Positions 33,667 to 41,441 of a stretch of 64,000 bases of DNA are shown here, piece after piece (position 1 is the stretch's first letter; each line of letters opens with the position of its first letter). The stretch covers positions 28,369-92,368 of the forward strand of contig CASFFX010000001.1 of assembly GCA_949294085.1 (NCBI GenBank). The letters run 5' to 3'. The position numbers and the translations under genes were made by a program. The notes below the pieces were generated by a model. The model worked only from the letters and a program-made list of their open reading frames with translations, was not told the origin of the DNA and did not search any database. Origin of the DNA: an uncultured bacterium (GTDB taxonomy: Bacteria > Elusimicrobiota > Elusimicrobia > Elusimicrobiales > Elusimicrobiaceae).

Positions 33667-34914
33667 ATGTTATTACTCACCCGCCAAACCAACAAAACCC
33701 CGCTGAAGCTGATTCTGACGACGGAAGCCTTCTCGTCGCTGACGAACCAATTTATGCAAATTTTGCTGCCGTGGTACATCCTTTCCACCACCGGCAGCGT
33801 ATTGTGGACGGGGTTCGTCGGTTTTTGCGCGCTGCTGCCCAATATTTTTTCGTCGCTTTTTGGGGCGCCGATTATTGACCGGCTGGGCCGCTCCAAAACC
33901 ATGCTCTCGTGCGAAGTAATCCAGCTCGTCTTGCTGGGCATGATCCCGGTACTAATTGCTTCCGGGCGGGACTGGCCGTGGCTGATTGGGCTCATCATTT
34001 TTTTAAGTTCGTTTTTTGACGCCCCCGGCCAACTGGCCCGCACAGCCCTTTCGCCCACGTTCTCGCGCTATGCGGACGTGCCTCTTTCCAAAACCTCCGG
34101 CATTATTGAAGCCTTTGACGGGATTATGACGGTGGTCGGCCCGCTGTTGGGCGGCGCCATTATTGCCGCGTATGGGCTGTTGGCCGCGTGGATTGTGTGC
34201 GTGGCGTTTTGCGTAGTCATTGTAAGCCTGTGCGTGGTGGTGTTTACCAACCGCCGCCCGCGCCAGCTGCGCCCCACGCCCACCTACCGCCAGGTGTGGA
34301 CCCATTTGAAACAGGACCGCTCCCTGTGGGAACCGATTTTATTTACAATTCCCACTTTTATTCTGGGGCAGTCGTGGGAGCTGGTGTTGCTGCCTTCTTA
34401 CATTTTTCAGCACGGGTTTAATTCGGTTTATTTGGGTTTTTTGGGGGCCGCGTTCGGCCTGGGGGCTTTTGCCGGAGCGCTGTTTTTTGCCGGAGCTTCC
34501 AAAAAATTTACGTTTTTTAATTTGCTCACGCTGAATTATGCCGGCTATTTGATTTCCGTTTTGGTACTGTACTTTAATCTGCCCACGTGGGCGGTGCTGG
34601 CCGCTACGGCGCTGTGCGGGATTCCGTTCGGCGCGTTTGGTGCGATGATTATCAGCATTATTCTGCTGCGCACGCCCTTGGACTACCGCAGCAAAATGCT
34701 GGGGCTGTTTGCCACCGCTACGTATACGGTGGAGAGCGTTTGTGTGCTGGGCCTGGCGGCCTTAATCCAAGCCACCAGCCTGCAAGCCACGCTGCTGACG
34801 GTGAGCGGGGTGTTTGGAATACTGATTATTATCAGCATTGGCGCGCGCCGAAAAGAAGATTTTTGGGCTGTTTTGTCGTCGGAAAAGAAAAAAAGTATTT
34901 ACAAAACGAAATAG
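33667..34914 (+). CDS. MFS transporter, EntS-like (MFS_3)
   Basis: 415 residues with about 12 transmembrane segments. The loop LFGAPIIDRLGRSKTMLSCEV carries the MFS motif A equivalent between segments 2 and 3. The overall pattern (LILTTEAFSSLTNQFMQILLPWYIL at the start) resembles the enterobactin-exporter type MFS_3. Substrate unknown; export of a small molecule is most likely. It is a single gene, ending only about 50 bp before the tRNA. Confidence 0.85.
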   Translation: MLLLTRQTNKTPLKLILTTEAFSSLTNQFMQILLPWYILSTTGSVLWTGFVGFCALLPNIFSSLFGAPIIDRLGRSKTMLSCEVIQLVLLGMIPVLIASGRDWPWLIGLIIFLSSFFDAPGQLARTALSPTFSRYADVPLSKTSGIIEAFDGIMTVVGPLLGGAIIAAYGLLAAWIVCVAFCVVIVSLCVVVFTNRRPRQLRPTPTYRQVWTHLKQDRSLWEPILFTIPTFILGQSWELVLLPSYIFQHGFNSVYLGFLGAAFGLGAFAGALFFAGASKKFTFFNLLTLNYAGYLISVLVLYFNLPTWAVLAATALCGIPFGAFGAMIISIILLRTPLDYRSKMLGLFATATYTVESVCVLGLAALIQATSLQATLLTVSGVFGILIIISIGARRKEDFWAVLSSEKKKSIYKTK

Positions 34915-34926
34915 ATTTACTACAAT
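34898..34926 (+). promoter_or_regulatory. Promoter of tRNA-Asn
   Basis: TTTACA (34898-34903), 17-bp spacer, TACAAT (34921-34926). The -10 overlaps the left arm of a 12-bp inverted repeat that flanks the tRNA. Confidence 0.65.
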
Positions 34927-35079
34927 AATTGTGTAGTAAGAAAGAGCAGTTCAAAAAACAGATTTTTCCCCGATAGCTCAATGGTGGAGCGACCGGCTGT
35001 TAACCGGTAGGTTGTAGGTTCGAGCCCTACTCGGGGAGCCAGTTTTAGACGACAGTGTAGTAAAAACTGTAGTAAATCT
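34913..35079. repeat. TGTAGTAAA repeats around tRNA-Asn, candidate attL arm sites
   Basis: A 12-bp inverted repeat, AGATTTACTACA at 34913-34924 and TGTAGTAAATCT at 35068-35079, brackets the tRNA. Further direct copies of TGTAGTAA occur near 34931 and 35056. Short repeats around a tRNA 3' end at the edge of a prophage resemble integrase arm-binding sites. The core crossover sequence cannot be defined without the other end. Confidence 0.45.
34967..35041 (+). tRNA. tRNA-Asn (GUU), CCA encoded
   Basis: Cloverleaf read by eye: acceptor TCCCCGA with TCGGGGA, anticodon stem ACCGG with CCGGT around loop CTGTTAA (anticodon GTT), T-arm with GGTTCGAGC, discriminator G and encoded CCA (35039-35041). It is the last recognisable chromosomal gene before phage DNA and so the likely integration target. 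Confidence 0.95.
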
Positions 35080-35080
35080 T

Positions 35081-35111
35081 AAAATCCTCGGTTCAAAACC
35101 GAGGATTTTTT
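35081..35111 (+). terminator. Intrinsic terminator after tRNA-Asn
   Basis: Stem ATCCTCGGTT with AACCGAGGAT, loop CAA, followed by T6. Its T-tract adjoins the -35 of the dinD promoter. Confidence 0.88.
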
Positions 35112-35113
35112 AT

Positions 35114-35142
35114 TTGACACTCAATTTTCGAATTCATATACT
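35114..35142 (+). promoter_or_regulatory. Consensus promoter of dinD
   Basis: TTGACA (35114-35119), 17-bp spacer, TATACT (35137-35142). Transcription would begin at about 35149-35150, which is the ATG itself, so a leaderless transcript is likely. The spacer contains the small palindrome TTCGAATTC, but I cannot assign a LexA site for this lineage. Confidence 0.75.
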
Positions 35143-35149
35143 AAGAGCT

Positions 35150-35989
35150 ATGAATAAACACCTTTCTAACCAGATGAACCCTTTTGAACAAATAAAGCAA
35201 ACTAACGAATATGGCGCTGACTTTTGGAGCGCGCGTGATTTAGCTGCTTTGCTTGGCTATGAAGATTGGCGCAATTTTGAGAATGCCATTGAAAAAGCCA
35301 AAATTTCCTGTGCTAATGCTGAAACCACAGCGGTGGAAGACCATTTCGTTGAAATCACCAAAATGGTTTCTTTAGGGTCAGGCTCTCAAAGAGAAATCAA
35401 AGATTACGGTTTATCTCGTTATGCCTGCTATTTAATTATCCAAAACGCCGACCCATCTAAACCTCTTGTTTCTTTTGGGCAAACCTATTTTGCAATACAA
35501 ACGCGCAAACAGGAACTAGCGGAAGAAACACCTTCTCTGTCAGAAGATGAATTACGCTTAAAATTACGTAAAGAAATGAAAGCTCATAATAAACAGCTCG
35601 CGACGGCGGCTAATCAGGCTGGGGTTATTGAACCCCGTGATTATGCCATTTTTCAAAACCACGGCTATAAAGGGCTGTATGGCGGCATGGATAAAAATGC
35701 TATTCATAAGAAAAAAGGCCTCAAAAAAAGCCAAGATATTTTAGACCATATGGGTAGCACCGAACTGGCCGCGAATTTATTCAGGGCTACACAAACACAA
35801 GAAAAACTACAGCGAGAAAATATTAAAGGGAAGATGCAGGCAAATAAAACGCATTTTGAAGTAGGTCAGAAAATCCGGCAAACGATACAAGAATTGGGTG
35901 GTACTATGCCAGAAGATTTGCCCACTCCCTCTGAAAGTATTAAACAACTCGAAAATAAAGCAAAAAAATTAGAAAACAAAAAAGAGTAA
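35150..35989 (+). CDS. dinD: DNA-damage-inducible protein D (DinD)
   Basis: 279 residues, the length of E. coli DinD, and alignable end to end from memory: ADFWSARDLAALLGY, LSRYACYLIIQNADPSKP, FGQTYFAIQTRKQELAEE, NHGYKGLYGGMDKNAIH and the C-terminal IRQTIQELGGTMPEDLPTP. In E. coli DinD is LexA-regulated and inhibits RecA strand exchange. The fold has a BRO-N/Orf6N-like N-terminal domain common in phages. Its codons are far more AT-rich than the chromosomal genes to its left, which suggests transfer, perhaps as prophage cargo. A UUCG-loop terminator follows. Confidence 0.92.
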   Translation: MNKHLSNQMNPFEQIKQTNEYGADFWSARDLAALLGYEDWRNFENAIEKAKISCANAETTAVEDHFVEITKMVSLGSGSQREIKDYGLSRYACYLIIQNADPSKPLVSFGQTYFAIQTRKQELAEETPSLSEDELRLKLRKEMKAHNKQLATAANQAGVIEPRDYAIFQNHGYKGLYGGMDKNAIHKKKGLKKSQDILDHMGSTELAANLFRATQTQEKLQRENIKGKMQANKTHFEVGQKIRQTIQELGGTMPEDLPTPSESIKQLENKAKKLENKKE

Positions 35990-36040
35990 TGGATCCCGCC
36001 TCTATGGTGACCTTTCTTGTTTTCTCATACATTACCTAAT

Positions 36041-36120
36041 TTTGGAAGCTAATTCGTTAGCTTCCATTTTTGGGCCGATTTTTGGAAGCTAATTATCAAT
36101 TTTTAGAAAATTGATAATTG
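36041..36120. terminator. dinD terminator plus 13-bp inverted repeat
   Basis: GGAAGCTAA with TTAGCTTCC around a TTCG tetraloop (36044-36065), followed by T5, ends dinD. A direct copy of TTTGGAAGCTAATT follows at 36081-36094. It leads into a second inverted repeat, AATTATCAATTTT with AAAATTGATAATT (36091-36119), separated by three bases. The terminator is clear; the role of the second repeat is unknown. Confidence 0.75.
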
Positions 36121-36178
36121 TAGAAATAATTGCCACTTAATTTCTATTTTAAGGTGCAAAATAAAAATATCCTATATT

Positions 36179-36292
36179 TCAGTTACCGATATTTTCTCGG
36201 CAGCTTCTGCACGCCACGCGGCACGGAAGGCCATATTTTTTACAGATAGCCTCGCTCAAATAGCGGTCAAATTCTGCCTGCGGGCACTTCAA
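36179..36292 (-). CDS. Possible 37-residue Cys-rich phage protein at the end of the late operon
   Basis: A small frame beginning at TTG, which overlaps the previous stop as TTGA. It encodes five Cys, including CRVACRSC near the C-terminus, and no hydrophobic segment. Support is the 4-bp overlap and the natural-looking composition; the TTG start and the lack of a separate ribosome site weaken it. Function unknown; a small metal-binding protein is possible. Confidence 0.4.
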   Translation of the reverse strand: MKCPQAEFDRYLSEAICKKYGLPCRVACRSCRENIGN

Positions 36293-36807
36293 AAGTACAC
36301 CCCCACCAACACACCAAGCCGCCTGCGTCCGCCATATAGGCCAACCGTGGTGTTTTTCAAAAGACCCGTCAAATCGTCCAGCCGTCTATCAACGAACAGA
36401 TACCCTTCCAAATCCGTGTCCAGGCCGACGCCGGCGCCGTACCTATCAAAATAAACCAAACGCGCGCCTATGCCGGCTTTTAACTCTTTGCCTAGCAAAC
36501 CCTGCACCGCCGGCCAAAAAGTAAAACCGGCGCGCTTTACGCTTATTTCCGTGGTGCCGGCCGTCGGCTGCACTATTTCCGCGCGGCCTTCCGGCGGCAC
36601 GTACTTTACTTCCGTTTTTACGGTTCCATCCGGTTGGCGCACCGTGGCTGTCATTTTGTTGTCCTTTACCACCACGCGCGCAGCCTGGCTGTCCGGAAGC
36701 GTACCGGTCTGAGCCGACAGTTTATCTATCTGCCAGCCCTTGTACCAGTTTGAAACCAAAAGCCCCGCTATAATCAGCAGGGCTAATACGCTAATTAGTT
36801 TTTTCAC
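36289..36807 (-). CDS. Phage lysis-region membrane-anchored protein
   Basis: 172 residues if started at the GTG at 36807, which lies inside the last codons of the holin-like gene; an ATG at 36870 gives 193 residues but overlaps more. One N-terminal membrane segment (LISVLALLIIAGLLVSNWY) is followed by a hydrophilic domain with beta-rich C-terminal half (GIGARLVYFDRYGAGVGLDTDLEGYL). It occupies the place of a spanin or lysis accessory gene, but spanin features were not found. Unknown function. Confidence 0.6.
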   Translation of the reverse strand: MKKLISVLALLIIAGLLVSNWYKGWQIDKLSAQTGTLPDSQAARVVVKDNKMTATVRQPDGTVKTEVKYVPPEGRAEIVQPTAGTTEISVKRAGFTFWPAVQGLLGKELKAGIGARLVYFDRYGAGVGLDTDLEGYLFVDRRLDDLTGLLKNTTVGLYGGRRRLGVLVGVYF

Positions 36808-37102
36808 ACTCAAGCCCCAGGGCTTTTTCGGCACGGCTGATAATGGCCTTTTTAATCGCTTCGTACCCAATTTGGGCCAAGGCCAAAATAGCCAACCCCA
36901 ACAACACCGCCATAAGCGGGTTATGCTCCGTTACATCGGCGCCGTACACGGCCAAAAAGCCACAGCCGATGGACGCCACCAGCACGAACACAGACCACAC
37001 CCAGCCGGGGACCGTCAAAAACTTTTCCACAAAGTTTTTAACCCATTCAATCAGCCCCACCACCGCCACAGCGGCGAGGCAAAGTAAGACATACACGTTC
37101 AT
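36791..37102 (-). CDS. Putative holin
   Basis: 103 residues with three hydrophobic stretches (about 3-20, 35-55 and 63-82) and a charged, Lys-rich C-terminus, a holin-like layout. It starts within the endolysin stop (ATGA overlap) behind GGAAGGAG. Holins open the inner membrane so that endolysin reaches the wall. The call is from topology and position beside the lysozyme; no family signature is recognised. Confidence 0.65.
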   Translation of the reverse strand: MNVYVLLCLAAVAVVGLIEWVKNFVEKFLTVPGWVWSVFVLVASIGCGFLAVYGADVTEHNPLMAVLLGLAILALAQIGYEAIKKAIISRAEKALGLECEKTN

Positions 37103-37536
37103 TTGTTCACTCCTTCCGGATACCATTCTCCGGTTTCCATAATTTTTGCAAGTTCCACCGCGCGGCCCTTTACTTGAAAGGCCCACTTACTATCAAGCAT
37201 TTCCTTGGCCGCCTTTTTGTAATCGCCCGCTTCAACGGCCGCCAGCATTTTTTTGAAGCCGACAAGCCGCGAAATCCCCAGGTTGTAGCACATTTCTACC
37301 AGCACGCCTAGACGAGCGTCATCAAGTTTCGGCCACCAGGCGAAATTGTTTTTTACCTGTCGATCCGCAATTTCAAGGTCCTGCTTCAAAAGCAGTTCCG
37401 CCACCTCTTTGGAAATTCCGCGCGCGTCCAGGTTGTGCCCGTACCCGATAGTCAGCGCGCCGGCCGAACACCGGTAGGGCAAATACGAAAGTCCCTCGTT
37501 TTTGCGAATTCGGGCCGCTAATTTTTCGTAGTCCAT
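37099..37536 (-). CDS. Phage endolysin, GH24 lysozyme
   Basis: 145 residues of the T4/R21 lysozyme family, hydrolysing the MurNAc-GlcNAc bond in peptidoglycan. The catalytic triad is Glu14 (RKNEGLSYLPY), then Cys23 in the T4 Asp20 position (YRCSAGALTIGYGH), then Thr29. The Glu-8-Asp/Cys-5-Thr spacing is the known variant of the family. No signal-anchor sequence is seen, so it needs a holin. It lies in the lysis cassette between a small membrane protein and the holin. Confidence 0.93.
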   Translation of the reverse strand: MDYEKLAARIRKNEGLSYLPYRCSAGALTIGYGHNLDARGISKEVAELLLKQDLEIADRQVKNNFAWWPKLDDARLGVLVEMCYNLGISRLVGFKKMLAAVEAGDYKKAAKEMLDSKWAFQVKGRAVELAKIMETGEWYPEGVNK

Positions 37537-37758
37537 TTAGTCCCTCCGGTTGTAATGAAGCTCACTTATACGTTTATGCGCGTTTGCGCAGCTATCTTCC
37601 AGACGCGCGACGCGCTCCTGGAGCGTGTTGTATTTATCTTGCTTGGCTTCCAGGCGGGCGATGTCCTTGCGGATGGCGCGCAGCTCGCTCCACATTCCGC
37701 CGGCTGCAAACACAAGGGCCGCGATTTTCCACGCGGCATTAAAAAAGTCCGGCGTCAT
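37537..37758 (-). CDS. Small phage protein: membrane segment plus coiled coil
   Basis: 73 residues. A hydrophobic segment (AAWKIAALVFAAGGMW, about 8-23) is followed by a heptad-rich helix (IRKDIARLEAKQDKYNTLQERVARLED). This resembles XhlA/holin-accessory or Rz-type lysis proteins, but with the membrane segment at the N-terminus. It overlaps the upstream fibre gene by 4 bp and abuts the endolysin, so it is part of the lysis cassette. Confidence 0.6.
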   Translation of the reverse strand: MTPDFFNAAWKIAALVFAAGGMWSELRAIRKDIARLEAKQDKYNTLQERVARLEDSCANAHKRISELHYNRRD

Positions 37759-39401
37759 TGTTCGGCCTCCAATTCAACTGTCTGACTCTGATAATCATAG
37801 GCGCCCGTTTGCAAATCTTTGTGCGACACATACCCGATTCCATAGAGAACGGTCTTGTTTTGCATGGCGCGCACTAGTCCTACGTTGCACAGCCGCTCAT
37901 AATACTGCACGCTTCCGCCTTTTATATTGTTTTGCGAACGTCCAATCGCAAGCCCGGGTAATATATAATCAATATCCCCATATCCGCTAATAGTGTTCAT
38001 AAAAGCAGAGGATGATAGCCAACCTATCGTATTAGACGATGAGCTTTCAAACAAAAAGAGACTGTTTTTGATACTGCCCGAAAAATTCACTCCAAAAGTA
38101 ATCAACCGCGGATCAATATTCAGAAAACAATTCTTCTCCAAATCAAGAACAAACTCGCCTATTTTTGGGATGTAAAAAGTGGTCAAATTGCCTTCTTTTT
38201 TTACGCAGGGGAAATATACCCCCATAATTCCGTTACTGGTTTGTTTGGCACCCGTTTTCAGGTTGCACGTGTTAAAGATGTCCAGGCGCACCAATTCTTT
38301 TTGCGGATTCTCCGGGTTGTACACAAGAAGAGGCGTATTGTAATACGGAGAATTCGCCACGCTGTCTGCCGTTTCCCCAGCCACTTCATAGATCGTTTCG
38401 TAGCCAAAACCAAGCAATTTCCCCAAGGCAGGGCAGCAAATCCGCACCCCAACGCCGGAGGTCATAATGGACGCACTACTCCCCAGCGCCAGCGGTTCTT
38501 TTTCAAACGGCACTTCATATACGCCCGATACCGTTGTAAAATATATTTTTTTATCTACAAACATGGCCGAAACCGGAAAACCCGAAAAGGACAATTTTTT
38601 CTCAACCGTTTCTCCCGTATTTGTGTTGACAAGGGCCATGGATAACGAATTGGACGTAAAATAAGAGACCAATTCGCCATCGTCAGACACGGCCGGGATG
38701 CACCCGTAGCGCAACACTCCGTCAGCGGAAGAAGGCGTTTGGTATTTGGAAGTAATGGTAAGGGAAATTTCTTTTTTTAATTCCAACGTACCCAGTTCTT
38801 TGTTTACGGAATACAGGTTAATTTTATTGTTGGCAATCGGAAGCGCCAAATATTGTCCATTCCCGCTTAAGGCCATACACGAAAAAATTCCGCGCTGCGT
38901 ATCTATGGCAATACTGCAAGTGGCCGCCGCCAAAAATTCGTCCAATGTTTCGTAGTCGCCGTATGGAATATAACGCAGGATTCCATGGCTATACAAAATC
39001 GTATCCTTAAAATTGCGCAAAAGCATGACCGGATTTGCTGCCGCCGCGAAAAAAGACGCCTCATAGTCATATCCATAGGGTACGAACCCTTTTTTGAAGT
39101 CAAACGAGCCGGAAATCGCCAAATTTCCCAACGCGTCGGCCATATCCACCAAGGTGTCCGTCTCTTTGACATCGGCGCCTTTATCGCAAAGTCTTTTGGC
39201 AAGCTCTCTTTTGCCCAACGACACCGCCGCCATTAATTCGGCGCATGCTCCATCCTGAACAATATCTGCCGCGCGCTGTGCCACGGCGTCGGCAGACACG
39301 GTAACCAGTTCCTTTTCTCCGTCGCGTGCCACCGCAAATTTGTCATTGCTTTGCAAAGAACCGCCGTCTTGCAAATCGCTGTATTGTTTCGTCGTCGCCA
39401 T
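37755..39401 (-). CDS. Putative tail fibre/appendage protein
   Basis: 548 residues from an ATG with AAGGAG. The first 45 residues (MATTKQYSDLQDGG, then LQSNDKFAVARDG) resemble virion-attachment segments of fibre proteins. The rest is beta-rich with several repeated strands that could form a propeller or helix (SCMALSGNGQYLALPI, VSDDGELVSYFTSN), as in WD-type blades. Its position after two other fibre genes and before lysis genes supports a tail fibre or receptor-binding role. No enzymatic motif is visible. Confidence 0.6.
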   Translation of the reverse strand: MATTKQYSDLQDGGSLQSNDKFAVARDGEKELVTVSADAVAQRAADIVQDGACAELMAAVSLGKRELAKRLCDKGADVKETDTLVDMADALGNLAISGSFDFKKGFVPYGYDYEASFFAAAANPVMLLRNFKDTILYSHGILRYIPYGDYETLDEFLAAATCSIAIDTQRGIFSCMALSGNGQYLALPIANNKINLYSVNKELGTLELKKEISLTITSKYQTPSSADGVLRYGCIPAVSDDGELVSYFTSNSLSMALVNTNTGETVEKKLSFSGFPVSAMFVDKKIYFTTVSGVYEVPFEKEPLALGSSASIMTSGVGVRICCPALGKLLGFGYETIYEVAGETADSVANSPYYNTPLLVYNPENPQKELVRLDIFNTCNLKTGAKQTSNGIMGVYFPCVKKEGNLTTFYIPKIGEFVLDLEKNCFLNIDPRLITFGVNFSGSIKNSLFLFESSSSNTIGWLSSSAFMNTISGYGDIDYILPGLAIGRSQNNIKGGSVQYYERLCNVGLVRAMQNKTVLYGIGYVSHKDLQTGAYDYQSQTVELEAEQ

Positions 39402-39402
39402 A

Positions 39403-39987
39403 TTATTCTCCTTGCGCAAAAATGTTTTTTAATTTCGTCCACCCCTGCCGCACGTCCAACAGTCCGGCCGTTAAATAGGGGTATTCTGCTTCGCTTACAA
39501 TGGCCTTGTGGCCGTTAACGGAAAGGGTAACGTGCGCGCCGTCTCCTTTCAAACAAATGGAATTCCAGTTCTCCGCCAGCCACTCTGCCGGGCAGTACTT
39601 CCAGCCGTGCGCCCAAGAAAAAAGGAAAAAGAGGGTTCCCCTTTCGCTTTTTACCTGCACCACGCCGGGCAGCGCCAAAAGAACAGTCGTTCCCTGTGTT
39701 AGGGCCGTGCAGGCCACTTCAAAAGACAGTTCAAACGTCCCCGTGTCAATGTTCTTTCCGGATAAACTGTCTTCCACAATCTGCGGCGCATTTTTGTAGG
39801 AAAGAAAATTTTCCAAGGCGGATTTTAGATACACTCCTCTTCCGGCCAAGAGCAAATCTCCTTCCGGAGGTCTAAACGGCATATAGATAAGTTTTTCCCC
39901 CAGGTATAGCCGCACATTGGAAGTCCCGTCCTCGCGCCCACTTCCCCAAAACAGGGTCAAATTTTTATTTCCGCGACAAATCCCCAT
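39403..39987 (-). CDS. Phage tail-associated protein, unknown
   Basis: 194 residues, beta-rich, with patterns such as LTLFWGSGREDGTSNVRLYLG and VTLSVNGHKAIVSEAEYPYL that could be a lectin-like sandwich. It overlaps the upstream fibre gene by 1 bp and ends 1 bp before the next start. Position suggests a fibre subunit or adhesin. No family is recognised. Confidence 0.55.
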   Translation of the reverse strand: MGICRGNKNLTLFWGSGREDGTSNVRLYLGEKLIYMPFRPPEGDLLLAGRGVYLKSALENFLSYKNAPQIVEDSLSGKNIDTGTFELSFEVACTALTQGTTVLLALPGVVQVKSERGTLFFLFSWAHGWKYCPAEWLAENWNSICLKGDGAHVTLSVNGHKAIVSEAEYPYLTAGLLDVRQGWTKLKNIFAQGE

Positions 39988-41441
39988 CAGCTTTCCTCCA
40001 CCATATATAGGGTATTGGGGTCTTTATTTTCCAACGCGGCATATTCGTCTTCCGTTCCGCGCCAAAACTTAACCACGCCCTGATTTGTCAGCACACCCAG
40101 CGCGCCGGAAGAATACCCTTTTGCCTCCTGTGCGCTGTCCGCAGCTTGCGTGGCGGCGGTTTGCGCTTGGGTGCAGGCGGTTTGGGCAAGTGTACTTTGC
40201 TGGGTAGCTTCTGCCACTTTCTGTGCCGCCTGCCGGGCGTATTCTTCAGCCGCCAGCACCGCCCGGCTGGTTTGCTCGGTATAGGTGCTGCCCAGTTTGT
40301 AATATACGGCCACAAAGCGGCTTTTAGGAGCGGTTTCCTCCCCGTTGTAATTTGCCCCCAAAGCCGAGGTATCCACCCCGATATCGCCATTTTGGCTGTC
40401 CCAACCGCTGCCGTCCTGTCCGCCGCCGGGTCCTTGGCTGTTCCAGGTCAGGCCCGTTTCCACACTCACGCTGTTGATACCGCCCATATGAATTTTTGTT
40501 TTCACGGGGCGCATTGTGTCGGTTTGATACGCTTCCAAATTATCCGCATCAACGGCGGGGCGCATATAGTTGTTGCATTTTGGAAGGTAGAAGGAATAGG
40601 TTTCCTCGTCCAGCACATACCCGCCCGAATCGCCGCACAGGGCAAAGCGGTCGTCATAGGCGTTTTTGGTGTAAAAGCGGCGCATCGTGTCCAAATTCAC
40701 TTTGTAGGCAAATTCTTCTCCTTCCACCGTTTCCGTGCGATCCACGGCGTCTGCGTATTCGCTTACCAGCTGTTCGTATTGTTCCCAATATTTTCTTTTA
40801 TAGCACCGCGTTCCCTGCAGTTCCCAACCGATGGCCGCGTCGCCCGTCAGCAAATAGTCCAGCAAAATCATCGTAAAAGGCGGTACGCTCTGCCCGGTTA
40901 AAGGACCGGTTGGTAAAAGCTGAAAAGCGTCCAGCACGCTGTTGTAAAAGAAAATGTATTCCTGTCCGGCTTTCAGCATGCCTTCGCCGATTTCCTGGTC
41001 CGCCAAATAAACGGGTTTTGCGGCACAGTTATTTATTTGCAAGGTGGTTTTGCCCGTATTGGCATTTGCCACTTTCACAAACAGCAGCATGCCCGCAGGC
41101 AGGGCCTGTACCGCCGGGGAGAGGTTTACTTTCACGGCATTTGGCTCGGTGGAAACGTCTTTTGCGTAGTTAAAGGCAAAGTTTTGCACCTGTTTGGCCG
41201 TGGCCGCGTCCTGCGGGTCCTGCGCGTCTCCCATACCCGTCACGCGGTATCCGCCCATCTTAAAAGCGCCGGATGCGGGCTTTCTGCCGTCTGCCAGCAA
41301 CACCTGGTTTAGGGCGTCTGCGGTGTCGTTTGCGTCCTCATCGTGGCGGGAGGCCAAAATTTTGGTATTGGCGTCGCGGTCGTCCTGCCAGCCGGTTTTG
41401 CCGTACAGGCGCGTAAAGTTTCCATTCTCGTCAAAAGGCAT
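39987..41441 (-). CDS. Putative tail fibre protein
   Basis: 484 residues. N-terminal FTRLYGKTGWQDDRDANTKI and the segment LLADGRKPASGAFKMGGYRVTGMGDAQDPQDAATAKQV are typical of phage fibre N-terminal regions. A middle part holds a possible minor collar-like motif (SGGYVLDEETYSFYLPK), then an Ala/Gln-rich coiled coil (about 385-440) and the end GVVKFWRGTEDEYAALENKD, a common tail-fibre C-terminal cap. It overlaps both neighbours by 1 bp. It probably binds the host surface. Confidence 0.75.
   Translation of the reverse strand: MPFDENGNFTRLYGKTGWQDDRDANTKILASRHDEDANDTADALNQVLLADGRKPASGAFKMGGYRVTGMGDAQDPQDAATAKQVQNFAFNYAKDVSTEPNAVKVNLSPAVQALPAGMLLFVKVANANTGKTTLQINNCAAKPVYLADQEIGEGMLKAGQEYIFFYNSVLDAFQLLPTGPLTGQSVPPFTMILLDYLLTGDAAIGWELQGTRCYKRKYWEQYEQLVSEYADAVDRTETVEGEEFAYKVNLDTMRRFYTKNAYDDRFALCGDSGGYVLDEETYSFYLPKCNNYMRPAVDADNLEAYQTDTMRPVKTKIHMGGINSVSVETGLTWNSQGPGGGQDGSGWDSQNGDIGVDTSALGANYNGEETAPKSRFVAVYYKLGSTYTEQTSRAVLAAEEYARQAAQKVAEATQQSTLAQTACTQAQTAATQAADSAQEAKGYSSGALGVLTNQGVVKFWRGTEDEYAALENKDPNTLYMVEES

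Noticed and set aside
37099..37536. Endolysin inactive because the T4 Asp20 position is Cys
   Set aside because: Cys at this place is a known natural and functional variant in GH24 lysozymes, so no loss of activity is implied.
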